The notes beneath the pieces were generated by a model. It was not told the origin of the DNA. It did no database searches and worked only from the letters and a program-made list of their open reading frames with translations. Shown here piece by piece: positions 1 to 7,115 of a DNA stretch of 64,000 bases. The position numbers were made by a program, and so were the translations under genes. The DNA comes from Paenibacillus_G sp049942825 (GTDB lineage: Bacteria; Bacillota; Bacilli; Paenibacillales; NBRC-103111), in NCBI RefSeq assembly GCF_049942825.1, contig NZ_CP187970.1:372001-436000 (forward strand), read 5' to 3'. The number at the start of each line of letters is the position of its first letter. Positions within the stretch are counted from its first letter, which is position 1.

Positions 1-421
1 GCGTCCGGATTCCAACATAGTAGTTCGGCTGGAAGCGCGGCATATAGTTGCCTGTGATGAGGAACACGATGCCCATGAGGAGGGTGACATACTTGGCCAT
101 GTCGAACGTGTAGCCCATTCCGTACAGGATGATGGCGATGTGAACGCCGAACAGGAGGGCGATGGAGGTTTCACGGACGAGGGTCCGGGCGGATAAGGTG
201 CGGGCGTCGGACGGGTTCACGGGGACCAGGAGGGCTGCCGCCATCAGCAGAAGCATAAACAGGGGCGGCGTTGCCAGGGCCCACGCTTTGGTCATGAATC
301 CGTCGGGGGTGCCGTCGAAGCGGAAGTGGACGGCCATCTGCTCGGGCAGGTACGGATAGACCAAGAAGCTCAGGGCGACGGTCAGAACAAGCAGGGTGAT
401 GCTGGGCAGATAACGTTTCAT
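1..421 (-). CDS. SdpI-family immunity/membrane protein (3' end cut by window edge)
   Basis: The reverse strand from ATG at 421 stays open to the window edge, giving the first 140 residues. The start MKRYLPSITLLV begins a transmembrane segment. It is followed by MAVHFRFDGTPDGF, the DUF1648-type signature, two further hydrophobic stretches, and near the edge GNYMPRFQPNYYVGIRT, the conserved signature of SdpI. In Bacillus subtilis, SdpI is a membrane protein giving immunity to the SdpC toxin and signalling to the repressor SdpR. A ribosome site (AAAGGAA) sits 8-10 nt upstream. The gene follows the ArsR-type gene by only 6 nt, reproducing the sdpRI operon. No sdpC-like toxin gene is visible in the window, so a general role in toxin immunity or envelope stress is inference. 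Confidence 0.88.
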   Translation of the reverse strand, partial: MKRYLPSITLLVLTVALSFLVYPYLPEQMAVHFRFDGTPDGFMTKAWALATPPLFMLLLMAAALLVPVNPSDARTLSARTLVRETSIALLFGVHIAIILYGMGYTFDMAKYVTLLMGIVFLITGNYMPRFQPNYYVGIRT

Positions 422-427
422 GAGAGA

Positions 428-730
428 TCATTCCTTTCCTTTTTTGGTTTGTCCGGCGCTGTTCTCTGCGGGGAGGGGGAAGGCAAGAAGCCACTTCATG
501 AGCTCCTGGAACACGGTCAGATTCAGAGAGTAGACGATGTGCTGCCCCCGGCGTTCATCCCAGACGAGCTCCGCCTGCTTGAGCAGATTGAGGTGATGGG
601 AGATGCTCGGCTTCGACATGTCGAACTTCTCGGCGATCTCGCCGGCGGTCATGTCGCGCTCCTTCAGAAGGTCGAGAATCTGCCTTCGGGTCGGATCCGA
701 GAGGGCCTTGAAGGTATGATTGAGAGCCAT
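428..730 (-). CDS. ArsR-family winged-helix autorepressor, SdpR-like
   Basis: This 100-residue protein is a compact ArsR-type winged helix. FKALSDPTRRQILDLLKERD forms the first helices, and AGEIAEKFDMSKPSISHHL the recognition helix-turn-helix, followed by the beta-wing (RRGQHIVYSLN). It lacks the CxC metal-binding motif of ArsR/SmtB metal sensors, as expected for the SdpR subgroup, which is controlled by sequestration at a membrane SdpI partner. The SdpI-like gene lies 6 nt downstream in the same orientation. A 20-bp inverted repeat upstream (774-793) is the likely autoregulatory operator. The family call is secure. The SdpR assignment rests on the partner gene and size. Confidence 0.88.
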   Translation of the reverse strand: MALNHTFKALSDPTRRQILDLLKERDMTAGEIAEKFDMSKPSISHHLNLLKQAELVWDERRGQHIVYSLNLTVFQELMKWLLAFPLPAENSAGQTKKGKE

Positions 731-773
731 GATGGGTTCACCTCTTCCTGCGGTTCAATGTTAATTATTATAT

Positions 774-793
774 ATTTAGAAAATTATCTAAAT
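774..793. promoter_or_regulatory. Inverted-repeat operator upstream of the sdpRI-like operon
   Basis: The sequence ATTTAGAAAATTATCTAAAT has 7-bp perfect arms (ATTTAGA/TCTAAAT). It lies just upstream of a TATAAT hexamer (minus strand, 772-767) that could be the -10 of the sdpR-like gene. Position and symmetry fit an ArsR-family autorepressor site. Binding is inferred. Confidence 0.5.
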
Positions 794-1007
794 GTTTAAT
801 TTAAGTTAACCATAAGGAGGATACCGGCGTCAAGAAAAATAACGAAATACCCCTAACCGGAGGCTGGTGGGCTCTCTGATTGGGGGCAGGGTTTGCGCTA
901 GAAGGGGGAGCTTCTTCCACCGCGGCGGAGGCGTGAAGCCAGGCGGGCTTCCGAGCAGGCTGTGCGGCTCCAATGCCGAACGGCCGACGGGCGCTCGCTC
1001 CCGGACA

Positions 1008-1859
1008 TTACTTCCGGCGGTAGATCTGGGGCGAGCACCCTTTGACTTTCTTGAACATCCGCGAGAAGAGCAGGGGGTCGCGGTAGCCGACCGAGTGGGC
1101 GACTTCCGCAACGGACAGGCTCTCCCGCCGCAGGAGCAGACTGGCCTGCTCCATCCGGTACCGGAGCAGGAACTGCCGCGGCGGAACGCCGAGCGCTTCC
1201 TTGAACAGCCGAGCCGCATACTTGCGGTCGAGACCGAGCTCGGCGGCGAGCTCCTCCACCGTCATGCTGCGCGAGTAATTCGTCTCTATATAGGCGACCG
1301 CCCGGGCCACATAGCTGTCACCGGCTGTGCCGCCGGCTGCTGCGGGAACGGCGTCCCGGCCGTTCTCCGCCCGGTCGACCAACGCACCGAGCAGCGCGTA
1401 GAGCGAGGAGAGCAGGCGCAGATCCCGGGAAGCGGGCCGGCTGCCGGCTCCGATCATCTCCTCGATCAGGCGCCACAGCAGGGTCCCCTCCTCCTCGGTG
1501 CAGGAGAACACCGGCGCCTCGGTGCCGAGTCCCGCCCGGCCCAGGAAGCTGTCCGCCTGCAGCCCGTTGAAGGCGGCCCAGGCGTAGCTCCAGGGTTCGT
1601 CCGCATCCGCTTCGTAGTAGGCCACATCCTGAGGCCGGATGAGGAAGCCTTGACCGGCCGATACGGCATAGGTCCGGCCGCCCCTGCGGAGGATTCCCCG
1701 GCCGCTGCGGACCACATGGATCTTGTAGTGGTCCTTGAGGCCGGGGCCCCAGGAATGCCCGGGTGCGCAGTCTTCCGCACCGCAGTAATATAATTTGAGC
1801 TCCATGCCGGGCTGAACGGCGGCGGGAGCGGGGATATAGGTTCTTTTACCGGATGGCAT
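1008..1859 (-). CDS. AraC-family transcriptional regulator with cupin-like sensor domain
   Basis: The protein has an N-terminal AraC-type ligand-binding beta-barrel (about residues 15-150; DHYKIHVVRSGRG, GQGFLIRPQDVAYYEAD). A C-terminal double helix-turn-helix follows (about 180-280; VEELAAELGLDRKYAARLFKEALG, then the second HTH SVAEVAHSVGYRDPLLFSRMFKKVKG). This layout is typical of sugar-responsive regulators of Gram-positive carbohydrate genes. An in-frame ATG exists at 1895, but a TATAAT at 1907-1902 (minus) would put transcription start on top of it. I chose the ATG at 1859, which has GAGGA upstream. It is divergent from the aldo/keto reductase gene, which may be its target. The ligand is unknown. 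Confidence 0.85.
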   Translation of the reverse strand: MPSGKRTYIPAPAAVQPGMELKLYYCGAEDCAPGHSWGPGLKDHYKIHVVRSGRGILRRGGRTYAVSAGQGFLIRPQDVAYYEADADEPWSYAWAAFNGLQADSFLGRAGLGTEAPVFSCTEEEGTLLWRLIEEMIGAGSRPASRDLRLLSSLYALLGALVDRAENGRDAVPAAAGGTAGDSYVARAVAYIETNYSRSMTVEELAAELGLDRKYAARLFKEALGVPPRQFLLRYRMEQASLLLRRESLSVAEVAHSVGYRDPLLFSRMFKKVKGCSPQIYRRK

Positions 1860-2125
1860 CGCTGTACTCGTCCTCACTTGAAAGGCCTGAATCATGGTGA
1901 CATTATACTATATTTCGCAGACGTACTGACATATGCCTGAAGGCCGAAGAAGGGTAGAATGGGGAAGAGCACTCAGGAGGGCAGAGGCATACATCCTGAG
2001 CTACGGTATTGTGTGGAGTCCCGGAGCCGGCGTTACGCGGGGCTGCGGACTTCCATGGCAGCATTGGCACTGATGACATCAACGGGAAACCAACAACCAT
2101 TATACCTGCGAAGGAAGGGATTGCC

Positions 2126-3118
2126 TTGACTTATCTGGCTGAATCGAACCGCTATGAAACCATGAAGTATAACCGCTCGGGCCGCAGCGGACTGCGGCTG
2201 CCGGCCATCTCGCTTGGCTTGTGGCACAATTTTGGGGGCATCGACACCTATGAGAACGGCCGCGCGATGGTGCGCCGGGCTTTCGACCTCGGGATCACCC
2301 ACTTTGATCTCGCGAACAATTACGGCCCTCCTCCAGGTTCGGCCGAAGAGAATTTCGGCAGCATCCTGAAGCAGGATCTCGGGGCTTACCGCGATGAGAT
2401 TCTCATCTCGACCAAGGCGGGCTATTACATGTGGCCGGGACCTTACGGCGAGTGGGGCTCCAAGAAGTACCTCGTCTCGAGCCTGGACCAGAGTCTGAAG
2501 CGGATGGGCCTGGACTACGTGGATATCTTCTACCACCACCGTCCGGACCCGAACACGCCGCTCGAGGAAACGATGTCCGCGCTTGATCTGGTCGTACGGC
2601 AGGGCAAGGCGCTGTATGTCGGGATCTCGAACTACCGTCCCGAAGAGGCGAAAGAAGCCATCGGCATTCTGCGCCGGCTCGGTACGCCGTGCCTGATTCA
2701 CCAGCCGAGCTATTCGATGCTGAACCGCTGGGTGGAAGACGGACTGCTCGATGTGCTGGAGGAAGAGGGTGTAGGCAGCATCGCTTTCTCGCCGCTGTAC
2801 AAGGGGATCCTGACGGACCGCTATCTGAACGGCATTCCAAGCGATTCCCGGGCGGCGGGGCCAAGTGTCTTCCTGCGTCCGGAGGAGCTGACGGACAGCG
2901 TGCTCGGCAAGGTCAGGGAGCTGAACGTCCTTGCCCAGGAGCGCGGCCAGAAGCTGTCCCAGATGGCGCTGGCCTGGGTGCTGCGCGGCGGCCGGGTCAC
3001 TTCAGCGCTCATCGGCGCGAGCAAGGTCAGCCAGATCGAGGATGCGGTAGGCGCGGTCGCGAATCTGGAGTTCACCGAGGAAGAACTGCAGCGGATCGAA
3101 CGGATTCTGCAGGGATAA
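2126..3118 (+). CDS. Aldo/keto reductase, YghZ/Gpr (L-glyceraldehyde 3-phosphate reductase) type
   Basis: This is an NADPH-dependent aldo/keto reductase of 330 residues, the normal length. The N-terminus LTYLAESNRYETMKYNR followed by RLPAISLGLWHNFG matches the YghZ subgroup, which reduces aldehydes such as L-glyceraldehyde 3-phosphate and methylglyoxal. The catalytic tetrad elements are visible as FDLANNYGPPPGSAEE (Asp, Tyr), STKAGYYMWPGPYGEWGSKK (Lys) and the His in VDIFYHHRPDP. The C-terminal nucleotide-binding part is LIGASKVSQIEDAVGA. I start it at TTG 2126 because an AAGGAAGGGA ribosome site is correctly spaced there and family members begin at this point. The TTG further upstream (2009) lacks both. 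Divergent from the AraC regulator. Confidence 0.88.
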   Translation: MTYLAESNRYETMKYNRSGRSGLRLPAISLGLWHNFGGIDTYENGRAMVRRAFDLGITHFDLANNYGPPPGSAEENFGSILKQDLGAYRDEILISTKAGYYMWPGPYGEWGSKKYLVSSLDQSLKRMGLDYVDIFYHHRPDPNTPLEETMSALDLVVRQGKALYVGISNYRPEEAKEAIGILRRLGTPCLIHQPSYSMLNRWVEDGLLDVLEEEGVGSIAFSPLYKGILTDRYLNGIPSDSRAAGPSVFLRPEELTDSVLGKVRELNVLAQERGQKLSQMALAWVLRGGRVTSALIGASKVSQIEDAVGAVANLEFTEEELQRIERILQG

Positions 3119-3245
3119 GCAGAGAGGATAGCCGGACGGGTCTGGGGCCGCAGGATGCTGCGCCCCAGGCTTCTTTGCTTTGCAGGGACAGGGGACATCG
3201 GCAGGGAACAACTGCGGCAGTTGGAAAAAAAATAAGCTGAACCTA

Positions 3246-3274
3246 TTGCCAAAACTAATTGTATTAGTTATTAT
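3246..3274 (+). promoter_or_regulatory. Promoter of the MBL hydrolase-TetR operon
   Basis: A -35 hexamer TTGCCA (3246-3251) and a -10 hexamer TATTAT (3269-3274) are separated by 17 bp. The predicted transcription start falls near 3281, about 30 nt before the start codon. The spacer contains the first of two operator-like palindromes and the second covers the start region, a classic repression geometry. Confidence 0.6.
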
Positions 3275-3289
3275 ACTAATAAGATTAGT
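3254..3289. promoter_or_regulatory. Two tandem ACTAAT-n3-ATTAGT operators
   Basis: Two palindromes with identical arms are visible: ACTAAT TGT ATTAGT at 3254-3268 and ACTAAT AAG ATTAGT at 3275-3289. Their centres are 21 bp apart, two helical turns, so two dimers would sit on the same face of the helix. The TetR-type protein encoded at the end of this two-gene operon is the natural candidate ligand. That assignment is inference. Confidence 0.65.
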
Positions 3290-3310
3290 TAAACAGTACG
3301 GAGGCGATGG

Positions 3311-4018
3311 ATGATGCGTACGGAACGTATCGAGTGGCTGCACGGGATCACGTTTTTTCCGGTGCTGTTCCCGGTAAACTGTTATCTGGTGGAGGAAGAG
3401 GCGGAGCTCACGCTGATCGATGCGGCGCTGCCGATGAGCGCCAAGGGTATACTGGCTGCGGCGGATCGCATCGGCAAGCCGATCACCCGGATTGTGCTTA
3501 CGCATGCGCACGAGGATCATGTCGGCGCGCTGGACGCCCTGCATACGGCGCTCCCGGAGGCCCGGGTCATGATCTCCGCGCGTGACGCCCGTCTGCTCGG
3601 GGGCGACCGCACGCTCGACCCGGGCGAGCCTCAGTCGCCGATCCGCGGCGGCGCTCCCAAGGGGCTGCAGACCCGTGCGGACGTGACGCTGGCGGATGGT
3701 GACCGGATCGGCTCACTGCAGGCTGTCTCGGCGCCGGGGCACACGCCGGGATCGATGGCGTTCCTTGATACGCGGACCGGCGCCCTGATCGCAGGGGACG
3801 CCTTTCAGCTGCGCGGCGGCGCTGCGGTAGCCGGGAAGATCGTCCCGTGGTTCCCGTTCCCGGCCTTCGGCACTTGGCACAAGGGCCTGGCCGTAGAGAG
3901 TGCCCGCCGCCTCCGGGACCTGAAGCCGTCGGTGCTCGCGGTAGGCCACGGACGGATGCTGAAGCAGCCGCTGACCGCGATGAGCAGGGCGATTGAGGCC
4001 GCAGCTGCGGCACTGTAA
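3311..4018 (+). CDS. MBL-fold metallo-hydrolase
   Basis: This 235-residue protein of the metallo-beta-lactamase fold carries the metal-binding motif HAHEDHVG (HxHxDH, about residues 65-71). The later ligands are the His in SAPGHTPGSM, the Asp in ALIAGDAF and a C-terminal GHG. It has no signal peptide, so it is cytoplasmic. Substrates in this superfamily range from thioesters and lactones to nucleic acids, and nothing here fixes the substrate. The start codon is at 3311 or 3314, both served by CGGAGG. The TetR regulator follows 19 nt downstream in the same transcript, and the operator pair upstream suggests the enzyme is induced by a small molecule sensed by that regulator. Confidence 0.85.
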   Translation: MMRTERIEWLHGITFFPVLFPVNCYLVEEEAELTLIDAALPMSAKGILAAADRIGKPITRIVLTHAHEDHVGALDALHTALPEARVMISARDARLLGGDRTLDPGEPQSPIRGGAPKGLQTRADVTLADGDRIGSLQAVSAPGHTPGSMAFLDTRTGALIAGDAFQLRGGAAVAGKIVPWFPFPAFGTWHKGLAVESARRLRDLKPSVLAVGHGRMLKQPLTAMSRAIEAAAAAL

Positions 4019-4037
4019 GAGAGGAGCTGAAGAAAAG

Positions 4038-4622
4038 ATGGGAAGAGCGGGACTGGACAGCGGCAGCGTCCTGCAGGCTGCGGCCGCCCTCGCTGACCGC
4101 GAAGGATATGAAGGCGTAACTCTCGCCGCGCTTGCGGCCGAGCTGAAAGTGAAGACGCCGTCGCTGTATAATCACATCTCCGGCCTGCCGGGGCTGCGGA
4201 AGGAACTCGCGGTCCACGGGCTGGTGCAGCTCCGCCTCCGACTGGCTGAGGCCGCACTCGGCAAGTCCGGGAGCAGGGCCGTCCACGCGACGGGGCTCGC
4301 GTATGTCGAGTTCGCGCGCCGGCACCCCGGCCTGTACGAGGGCATCATGCGGGCTCCGGATGTTATGGATGCGGAAGTCGAGGCGGCCGGAGATGCCCTG
4401 CTGCATCTGCTTCTGCAGGTGCTGGATGCCTTCGGCCTGGAGCGGGAAGACGCCCTGCACACGGTCCGGGGGCTGCGGAGCCTGCTGCACGGATTCGCAG
4501 CGCTTGAGATGCGGGGCGGGTTCGGCATGGATCTGGATCCCGACCAGAGCCTGGACATTTTGCTTCGTACCTACCTGGCCGGTCTGGAGCAGTCGGTGCA
4601 GGCTGCGAATATGGGCCGGTAA
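4038..4622 (+). CDS. TetR/AcrR-family transcriptional regulator
   Basis: The N-terminal TetR helix-turn-helix reads VLQAAAALADREGYEGVTLA, then ALAAELKVKTPSLYNHISGL (residues about 10-55). The C-terminal domain resembles the WHG-type TetR C-terminal domain (LAYVEFARRHPGLYEGIM; LRSLLHGFAALEMRGGFG). Length is 194 residues. I chose ATG 4038, which is preceded by GAGGAG; an upstream in-frame start would overlap the previous gene without a ribosome site. It lies 19 nt after the MBL hydrolase and probably represses the operon through the two palindromes at 3254-3289. A terminator follows at 4652. Confidence 0.85.
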   Translation: MGRAGLDSGSVLQAAAALADREGYEGVTLAALAAELKVKTPSLYNHISGLPGLRKELAVHGLVQLRLRLAEAALGKSGSRAVHATGLAYVEFARRHPGLYEGIMRAPDVMDAEVEAAGDALLHLLLQVLDAFGLEREDALHTVRGLRSLLHGFAALEMRGGFGMDLDPDQSLDILLRTYLAGLEQSVQAANMGR

Positions 4623-4651
4623 GCAGACAATCAAGTTTGCCTATCCAAGAA

Positions 4652-4682
4652 CGGAGGGACGCGAAGTCCCTTCGTTTTTTGT
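4652..4682 (+). terminator. Rho-independent terminator after the TetR gene
   Basis: A stem of GAGGGAC/GTCCCTTC around a GCGAA loop is followed by TTTTTTGTGTTT. It closes the MBL-TetR operon. Confidence 0.75.
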
Positions 4683-4992
4683 GTTTACCCACCGTCACAA
4701 ATTTGACACACCTTCGGAGTTTTAAGAATATGTAAATGAGGGTAAAAGGAGAGTACGGGATTTTTTCTAACCCACCGCCTGTTATTTTGTCGATTTCTAG
4801 GCTTCTTGAACCTGCCGAAAGAACCAATTTTCCCCATTGACATTTATTTTCAGGTTATTTTCATGTTTCTCCTTTACAATAGCTTAAAACCATTGCAATA
4901 TCCGCATAGAGAGAAAGCGGCCGGAGGCGCGAGGGGCGCCGTCAACAACCGGCTGTGCCAGAAACGCGGGAAGATAAGGAGTGTGAGAAACG
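4683..4992. other. Intergenic region upstream of the LtaS-like gene
   Basis: About 310 bp with no gene I can support. It is AT-richer than its surroundings and contains a TTGACA (4837) and a TACAAT (4875), but these are too far apart to be one promoter. The real promoter was not resolved. The end holds the ribosome site AAGGAGTG of the next gene. Confidence 0.5.
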
Positions 4993-6948
4993 ATGCGTCG
5001 TTCTTTGGCCACCAAAGGACAGCCAAAGTCATCACGATCGAAGCTTGCCCGCGCGGGAAGAAGCAGTGCCATCCTATCGGCATTGTTGATCGTACCGGTT
5101 CTCTTGGTCTTTGGCATGGAATTTATTCAGCGGGGCAGCTGGGACGCCACCTGGGAGTGGATCTCCGGCAACCGCTACCTGTTCGCGCTCAACGCGGTCA
5201 TGACCTTCCTGGTCTTCAGCCTGCTGTACAGCCTCATCGGCAGCCTGCTGCCGGCAGTCGGGGTCAGCACCCTGCTGCTTATGCTGGTTTCGATGATTTC
5301 GTATTTCAAGCAGAAGCTCATCGGTGAACCCTTTTTTCCATGGGATATATTTCTCAATAAAGAAAGCATGAACATCCTGCCTCTGGTTACCTCGAAGGAT
5401 GCTCTGACCAAGCTCGGAACCGTATTCGGAGCGGTCATTCTGATCTTCCTGTTCGCCCGGTGGATGCCGCGGCTTCGTCCGCGTCCCGTTACGCGCCTGT
5501 CGCTGGCTCTGATGAGCCTGTTCATGCTGCATTCCTTCGGTGTGCAGTCCCCATGGACGCTGAAGGTGATGAATGCCGCCGGAGCCAACGAGATTGTATG
5601 GAATCAAGGCCAGAACTACGGGACGAACGGCCTCTCGCTGGCTTTTACCATGAATGTTAAAAATACGATTGTTCCGAAGCCTCCGGGCTACAGTGAGATG
5701 TCGATCGCCTCGATGGCGGAGAGTCTCAACCAATTGGTAGGCGCTTCCAAGGCCAGTGCCGCCTCTGGAGAGAAGCCCAATGTGGTCTTCATCATGAACG
5801 AAGCGTTCTGGGATCCTACGCTGCTGCCCGGCGTCAAGTTCAGCGAGGACCCGCTTCCGACGGTCCACCGCCTGCAGCAGGAATCGACGTCCGGCTACCT
5901 GTTATCGCCGCAGTTCGGCGGAGGTACGAGCAACGTGGAGTTTGAGGTCCTGACGGGCCAGTCGATGAGTTTCCTGCCGGCAGGCTCCGTACCGTACCAG
6001 CAGTATATCTCGAAGCCGATCGCGAGCATGGCCAGCTATTTCAAAGGGCAGGGCTACCGCAGTGCGGCCATCCACTCCTATGAGGGCTGGTTCTGGAACC
6101 GGGAGCAGGTGTACAAGCACATGGGCTTCGACAGCTTCCTGAGCAAGGAGGGGATGGTGAATCCCGAGTATAAAGGGGCTTTCATCTCCGATGACGAGGT
6201 CTCGCGGAGCATCCTTAAGGAAATCGATGCCAACGCGGAACCGACGTTCATCTACGCGGTAACGATGCAGAATCACGGCCCCTATGACGACAAAAGATAT
6301 GGGGAAACAGAGATTTCGGTGGACGGTGATCTGAGCGACAGTGCTCGCGACATGCTGCAGACCTATACCCAGGGCGTTCGTGATGCCGATCGCAGCCTGC
6401 AGCTGCTCATCGATTCGCTGGAGAAGTCGGGCGAGCCGACCGTGGTGGTCTTCTACGGCGACCATCTGCCGATGCTGGGCTACGACTATGACGCTTACGT
6501 GCAGGCGGACTTCATCCACACGGGCAAAGCCGAGCAGTGGTCGCTTGAAGAGCAGAAGCGCATGCACAGCGTGCCGTTCGTCATGTGGTCCAATACGAAG
6601 CTCCCGGAGGAAGAAGTGCCGGTGCTCAGCAACTCCTTCCTGAGCGCCTATGTGCTGGACCGGCTGGATCTTCCGCTGCCGGCGGCCTGGGCTTACAACG
6701 CGGAGCTTGCGAAGAAGACACCGGGGCTGCTGCGTTCCCTTGTCGTGGATGCCAATCAGGAGCTGTACACGAAAATTCCGCCGTCGGTGGAAGCGGACGT
6801 GGAGAAGTACCGCGAGCTCCAGTATGACGAAATGTTCGGCAAGCAGTATCTTGCCAAGTATACGGAATCTCACGGACTGACCCACAATGGCGGGCAGTCT
6901 CCCGGAGAGGACGCGGCCTATGCCGCAAGCGAGCGGACAGCCCCATAG
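4993..6948 (+). CDS. LTA synthase family protein (LtaS-like membrane sulfatase-fold phosphotransferase)
   Basis: At 651 residues this has the LtaS architecture. Five N-terminal transmembrane helices (first at about 27-46) are followed by an extracellular sulfatase-fold domain from about residue 255. The metal and catalytic elements are visible: NVVFIMNEAFWDP (Glu ligand), GGGTSNVEFEVLTG with Thr312 as predicted nucleophile, AIHSYEGWFWNRE, and VVFYGDHLPMLG (Asp-His ligands). LtaS enzymes polymerise glycerol phosphate from phosphatidylglycerol onto the lipid anchor of lipoteichoic acid, outside the membrane. Family members also act as primases or in stress-specific LTA synthesis, so the exact role is open. 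AAGGAGTGTGAG precedes ATG 4993. The stop codon lies in the loop of its own terminator. Confidence 0.9.
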   Translation: MRRSLATKGQPKSSRSKLARAGRSSAILSALLIVPVLLVFGMEFIQRGSWDATWEWISGNRYLFALNAVMTFLVFSLLYSLIGSLLPAVGVSTLLLMLVSMISYFKQKLIGEPFFPWDIFLNKESMNILPLVTSKDALTKLGTVFGAVILIFLFARWMPRLRPRPVTRLSLALMSLFMLHSFGVQSPWTLKVMNAAGANEIVWNQGQNYGTNGLSLAFTMNVKNTIVPKPPGYSEMSIASMAESLNQLVGASKASAASGEKPNVVFIMNEAFWDPTLLPGVKFSEDPLPTVHRLQQESTSGYLLSPQFGGGTSNVEFEVLTGQSMSFLPAGSVPYQQYISKPIASMASYFKGQGYRSAAIHSYEGWFWNREQVYKHMGFDSFLSKEGMVNPEYKGAFISDDEVSRSILKEIDANAEPTFIYAVTMQNHGPYDDKRYGETEISVDGDLSDSARDMLQTYTQGVRDADRSLQLLIDSLEKSGEPTVVVFYGDHLPMLGYDYDAYVQADFIHTGKAEQWSLEEQKRMHSVPFVMWSNTKLPEEEVPVLSNSFLSAYVLDRLDLPLPAAWAYNAELAKKTPGLLRSLVVDANQELYTKIPPSVEADVEKYRELQYDEMFGKQYLAKYTESHGLTHNGGQSPGEDAAYAASERTAP

Positions 6949-6964
6949 GGCTGTCCGTTTTTTT
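6934..6964 (+). terminator. Terminator of the LtaS-like gene, with the stop codon in the loop
   Basis: CGGACAGCCC and GGGCTGTCCG form a perfect 10-bp stem around the loop CATA, followed by seven T. The gene's TAG stop (6946-6948) begins in the loop and runs into the 3' arm, so the last codons are part of the hairpin. Confidence 0.88.
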
Positions 6965-7027
6965 GCTGCTGCTGAGGATCAAAAAACTTGTCAACAATGT
7001 TGATGACGAAACCGGGTTTTCCTTTCA

Positions 7028-7057
7028 TTGATGTTGAAAGCGCTTTTGCCTTAGTAT
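7028..7057 (+). promoter_or_regulatory. Candidate mtl promoter with a CcpA cre-like site in the spacer
   Basis: TTGATG (7028-7033) and TAGTAT (7052-7057) are 18 bp apart. Between them lies TTGAAAGCGCTTTTG (7034-7048), which fits the catabolite-responsive element consensus WTGNAANCGNWNNCW except at one position and is internally palindromic (GAAAGCGCTTT). A CcpA site here would give glucose repression of mannitol use. Both calls are by eye. Confidence 0.55.
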
Positions 7058-7115
7058 AACTCTACAGCCACTGCTGCTGCACATTGATCAAGACTTACAA
7101 TCAGGGGGTATCCTA

